Shown one piece after another: positions 60,821 to 64,000 of a stretch of DNA of 64,000 bases (the first letter of the stretch is position 1; every line of letters begins with the position of its first letter). The notes beneath the pieces were generated by a model, which was not told where the DNA came from, searched no databases, and was given only the letters and a program-made list of their open reading frames with translations. The stretch spans positions 1,171,501-1,235,500 of the forward strand of contig NC_060205.1 in the NCBI RefSeq assembly GCF_020623625.1. Direction: 5' to 3'. The DNA comes from Saccharomycodes ludwigii. Taxonomy: Eukaryota; Ascomycota; Saccharomycetes; Saccharomycodales; Saccharomycodaceae. Position numbers and translations under genes: made by a program.

Positions 60821-62668
60821 TTAAACATATGCAAAATGGGTTTTAGCTGCATGATCTATAACAACATTTCCAAACAAATTAATGAACCTTCTACGAACTA
60901 TAATATTATTATGAGAATCGGGTTTCAAAACTACCAATACTTTTCTCCATTGCATTGATTCTTGCCAATACCTTGCTATTCTTTCCTCTTTCCTGTATAT
61001 TTTATCTCTAGGGTATATAATCTTTTTAAAAATCTCCCTATTAGTATAATGCGCTGGTGGTAATTCTTCCGGATAATATATTCTATCATGTAAAATACCA
61101 TCTGTTCTGATATCTGGATTTTTTATATAATTTTCCGTAGGTAAAGCTGATAACAAAACATTTGCAGCTGCCATAAATGTGGAAGCCTTTGGTATTGGTT
61201 TAAAGTCCGGAATAGAACCAGAGACATCTCCAGATATTTGCTGTAAGTTCCCCTTTACATCATCATCTTCATTGTTACTGCCACTATTTTCTTCATTGCC
61301 AAGAATTTGTAGCCTTCTGTATTTTTTCAGCTTCATTTTATTGCCCAGAGTTAAAAGTGGGATTTCTCCCGTAGTTGATTGTTTCCGATCTTCCTTGTAT
61401 GTACGAATACCAGCCAAACCTTCACTTTTAAATATTGCAAACACTTTATCTACACCATACCAGTCCAAATATAATAAAGCAGAAGTTCTTAATGGAACAA
61501 TACCATCATGTAGAACATTGGCATAGACTGTACGATTCTTGAATTTTTTAAAAATGGGACACTGAGGAACAATCTCTAAGATGGGTTTATTGCTTTGATT
61601 ATCCTTTGGAATCAAATACCTATGCTTAAAATTCAAATCTCTTCCTGTTTTACCCAGTCCACCAAAATCCAAGGCAATTGTAGTGTACATTGGTAGCTCA
61701 GCAGCCACACCTAACATTGGACTGGCTAGAGTTACAAAATTTATCGGCTCAATCTTGTCGAAAAAATGAGGTTCATGATGATATATATAGTAAATTGCAA
61801 AAGCTTGAACAGGTCCACCCAACGAGTGTCCTAGAAAGGAAATCTTATCTATAGTATATTTGCTTTCTTTAACCACTTTCAAAATATATTCCGCCACAGC
61901 GGTGCCCAAATATTCTAATCCTTTGCCCGATTTACCAATATTATCCATACAGCCTCGAACGACAATATTATCTGAGGATACCGGCTGAGTACTTGCTACT
62001 TTTTCAATTTTATCTTTTAAGCATAACATATCACACCCTATATTAGAAAAAATTCCGTGTGTAATAATCACTAGATGTACAGGCAAATCTGGGTTTTTGG
62101 GTGGCATAGACCAAATATCATAAGTGCTTAGTTTATCCACTTTTACCACATCAGCCCTCACTGGTTTAATCTTGTGATCATATAATTCTAATTTAAAATC
62201 CAAAGATGCAGATGTCAAAACAGCCAGTTGAGATATAACGTCTATGGTCCATTCAAAGCAATCCTCCTTTTCATTAAAAGAATTATCGTTGCAAGTTAAA
62301 ACAGCTTTAAATTTTTCATCTGGTTTGACATTTGGCGCGAAATAAATATTTTCACTGAATGGTTCATTTTCGTCATAATTAAAAGGCCTAACATCAACAT
62401 AAAAAGTATAAGGACCAGTTAAATAAACAGGTAATAAAATTATAGATTCTTCATTTTTAAACTGTATATGAAACGATTCATCTTTAGAAATACCGCTCTT
62501 AAATATCTTGACTTTGTATCTAAATAATTCACCGCATTTAACAGTATCTTTATCTTCGAAATATATGTTTTTGGAATGCTTATGGTTCAGCTTAACGCTT
62601 TTGGTAGATAAAAATGATTTTTTTGTTACCGAAGATTGAGAAGATTTAACTTCAAGTAATGAAGTCAT
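60821..62668 (-). CDS. putative lipase, YDR444W type (DUF676 / ROG1 family)
   Basis: Encodes 615 residues from the ATG at 62668. It belongs to the DUF676 serine-hydrolase family with S. cerevisiae Rog1, YDL109C and YDR444W; position in this block points to YDR444W. The N-terminal part (about 1-190) is a beta-rich domain. The hydrolase core starts at about 195 (LPVHLVIITHGIFSN), has the nucleophile elbow GHSLGG near 285-290 (ISFLGHSLGGPVQAF), later VTLASPMLGV and a conserved NVLHDGIVPLRTSALLYLDW with the likely catalytic His/Asp region. An acidic Asn-rich insert lies near 455-475. Rog1 cleaves monoacylglycerols; the substrate of this branch is unknown. It converges with DLD1. Confidence 0.88.
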   Translation of the reverse strand: MTSLLEVKSSQSSVTKKSFLSTKSVKLNHKHSKNIYFEDKDTVKCGELFRYKVKIFKSGISKDESFHIQFKNEESIILLPVYLTGPYTFYVDVRPFNYDENEPFSENIYFAPNVKPDEKFKAVLTCNDNSFNEKEDCFEWTIDVISQLAVLTSASLDFKLELYDHKIKPVRADVVKVDKLSTYDIWSMPPKNPDLPVHLVIITHGIFSNIGCDMLCLKDKIEKVASTQPVSSDNIVVRGCMDNIGKSGKGLEYLGTAVAEYILKVVKESKYTIDKISFLGHSLGGPVQAFAIYYIYHHEPHFFDKIEPINFVTLASPMLGVAAELPMYTTIALDFGGLGKTGRDLNFKHRYLIPKDNQSNKPILEIVPQCPIFKKFKNRTVYANVLHDGIVPLRTSALLYLDWYGVDKVFAIFKSEGLAGIRTYKEDRKQSTTGEIPLLTLGNKMKLKKYRRLQILGNEENSGSNNEDDDVKGNLQQISGDVSGSIPDFKPIPKASTFMAAANVLLSALPTENYIKNPDIRTDGILHDRIYYPEELPPAHYTNREIFKKIIYPRDKIYRKEERIARYWQESMQWRKVLVVLKPDSHNNIIVRRRFINLFGNVVIDHAAKTHFAYV

Positions 62669-62791
62669 CAAGTATTTTGAAAGATGTGGTTATGGCTTTT
62701 TCTTTGTTGTTATTAATATTATTATTCTTGAAATATTTTGATATTTAGAAGCAAAAGCATTTGACTTTTATGACTAAATAGTTGTCAAAAA

Positions 62792-62822
<31 letters not shown>

Positions 62823-63282
62823 TGATAAAATATATATACAATATATATAAAAAAAAAAAAAAAAAGATTTCGGGCCCTGTATATCGAAACGTTGGCTTTT
62901 TTTTTCACAAAAAAAGAAAAAAAAAAAAAATTCGGAACTGAATTACTCCGATATACGTTTTACAAAGTACGGAATAGGAGTTGAATTCAATAAAAATTAT
63001 AAGCTAAAAAGGAAAAAAATGAATAATAATAATAATTTTGCGATTTTTATTTATTTTCTCCTTTCGGTATTAATAAAAAAATAGTTGAAAAGTCTCAAAG
63101 GGAATATTACCAATTCAACTTTGTTTGTTATAAAATAAAATAAAAAAAACCGTACCATTAGTTATATATGATTCAATATTTTTTTTGTCATAATAAAAGT
63201 TCAATAAGATTTAATAATATAACTGATAATATCCCAAATACAACAACCATTTTCAGTAGTTCCAGGAGCTATATATATATAT
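62669..63282. promoter_or_regulatory. lipase promoter / KTR 3' region
   Basis: 614 AT-rich bases with an ATA triplet run (62792-62820), A tracts (62847-62864, 62917-62930) and a loose inverted repeat of GTATATCG and CGATATAC (about 62879 and 62950). No gene is seen. Confidence 0.45.
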
Positions 63283-64000
63283 TCATATAGCCGCCATCTT
63301 ATCCCAACCATCTGGCTTGCGTAATCCTTGGACGTCAAAATATCTATTCCCACAAGAATATTTCCTATGAGTGAAATCATTTTGCCTGATACAGGAGCAA
63401 TTGTAATGTTTCCAAATGTCAATATCGTACGGGCAGTTTAAATTAGGTTTATGGTAGTAACCAATTTCCTGGAAAAAATGGATCTTATCTTTATTTAAAA
63501 AATACGAAACCGCAATGGAGTGCACTGGCGCATCACCCCATCTTTCATAGAAAAACCCGCCATTGTGGTCCAAAAACTCAAAATATTTGGAATAAGCTTC
63601 ACTCTCCCAAAAATCTATTGCAGCAATTTCAAAATTAGTCCAAAAATGACACATGTTGTAGGTTTTCCCTTCATCATTACTAATAAAATTTAATAAATTA
63701 TCTTCAGCGATATATTGTGGATTTTCCTTAAGAAAAGTTTGGGTGCTGCTCCATAGACTTGGAATAGTAGCAGGAAATTCTCTCATTGTTAATGTAAACC
63801 CATATTTTTTATCGTTATCCTTCATCCACTGGAAAACATCATAGTCTAAATCGCAAAAAATTTGAGTATCAGGCTCCACCCTCCAATAATATTCATAACC
63901 GTTTAATAAGGGATGTCTGTAAAAAAATCCACTTTCGTATCTACACATGTGTCTATAAGATTCTGAATTAAAATAGGGTATTCCACTCATACTCTTGTCA
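63283..64000 (-). CDS. alpha-1,2-mannosyltransferase of the KRE2/MNT1 (KTR) family, partial
   Basis: The C-terminal 239 or so residues of a Golgi mannosyltransferase (GT15); the frame is open through the window edge (DKS before the first Met), so the N-terminus with its signal anchor lies outside. These enzymes add alpha-1,2-mannose from GDP-mannose to O- and N-linked glycans. Conserved blocks are YFNSESYRHMCRYESGFFYRH, YYWRVEPDTQIFCDLDYDVF (manganese and donor site), KKYGFTLTMREFPATIPSLW and the catalytic YNMCHFWTNFEIA, then FYERWGDAPVHSIA and FFQEIGYYHKP. The C-terminal Cys-rich end (CSCIRQNDFTHRKYSC, then GLRKPDGWDKM) is intact. I cannot say which KTR member it is. Confidence 0.93.
   Translation of the reverse strand, partial: DKSMSGIPYFNSESYRHMCRYESGFFYRHPLLNGYEYYWRVEPDTQIFCDLDYDVFQWMKDNDKKYGFTLTMREFPATIPSLWSSTQTFLKENPQYIAEDNLLNFISNDEGKTYNMCHFWTNFEIAAIDFWESEAYSKYFEFLDHNGGFFYERWGDAPVHSIAVSYFLNKDKIHFFQEIGYYHKPNLNCPYDIDIWKHYNCSCIRQNDFTHRKYSCGNRYFDVQGLRKPDGWDKMAAI

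Overview
The window reads as a piece of nuclear chromosome from a budding yeast of the Saccharomycetaceae/Saccharomycodaceae type. The evidence is the compact gene spacing, the very AT-rich non-coding DNA with dozens of long poly(A)/poly(T) tracts, the Asn-rich and low-complexity insertions in proteins, the few introns carrying GTATGT-type 5' sites and perfect TACTAAC branch points, and the ribosomal-protein introns at the same places as in Saccharomyces cerevisiae. About 25 protein genes are well supported, plus one tRNA-Ile(AAT). Three genes are spliced (SRC1, RPS18, RPS17).

The gene order is the clearest signal. Genes found in S. cerevisiae on two duplicated segments (YML020s-YML037 on chromosome XIII and YDR444-YDR461 on chromosome IV) alternate here as one single-copy block with all strands in register. 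This is the order expected before the whole-genome duplication, so the organism is probably a non-WGD yeast. The low GC and poly(A/T) habit would fit Saccharomycodes or a relative, but that name is an inference.

Layout. 1-6.3 kb: a short orphan gene, a YML037C-like gene, CGI121 (tRNA t6A synthesis), TFB3 (TFIIH/CAK) and PFA5 (palmitoyltransferase). 6.7-14.6 kb: AMD1 (AMP deaminase), SRC1 (inner nuclear membrane protein with alternative splicing) and a small predicted mitochondrial membrane protein. 14.9-24.9 kb: TOM1, a giant HECT ubiquitin ligase. 25.7-32.4 kb: RAD52, NDC1 and NHX1. 32.6-36.5 kb: tRNA-Ile, YET1, GUK1 and RCF1. 37-46.7 kb: USA1 (ERAD scaffold), TSA1 (peroxiredoxin), PPN1 (polyphosphatase) and a YOX1/YHP1 homeobox gene. 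47.5-58 kb: RPS18, YML6, UTP6, ADA2, RPS17 and ECM11. 58.9-64 kb: DLD1, a YDR444W-type lipase and a KTR mannosyltransferase cut by the window edge.

The genes are ordinary housekeeping functions and no operon-like cooperation is expected. The most interesting biology is in SRC1. The overlapping pair of 5' splice sites known from S. cerevisiae is preserved (GCAAGT and, four bases on, GTATAT). Exon 2 is open in both resulting frames, and the short-isoform stop overlaps the codon that begins the second membrane helix. Other points of interest are a perfect palindrome of Reb1-type sites between YML6 and UTP6, Pho4-type and Yap1-type sites upstream of PPN1 and TSA1, an RPS17 intron with an unusually long branch-point-to-acceptor distance, and several small genes I could not identify.
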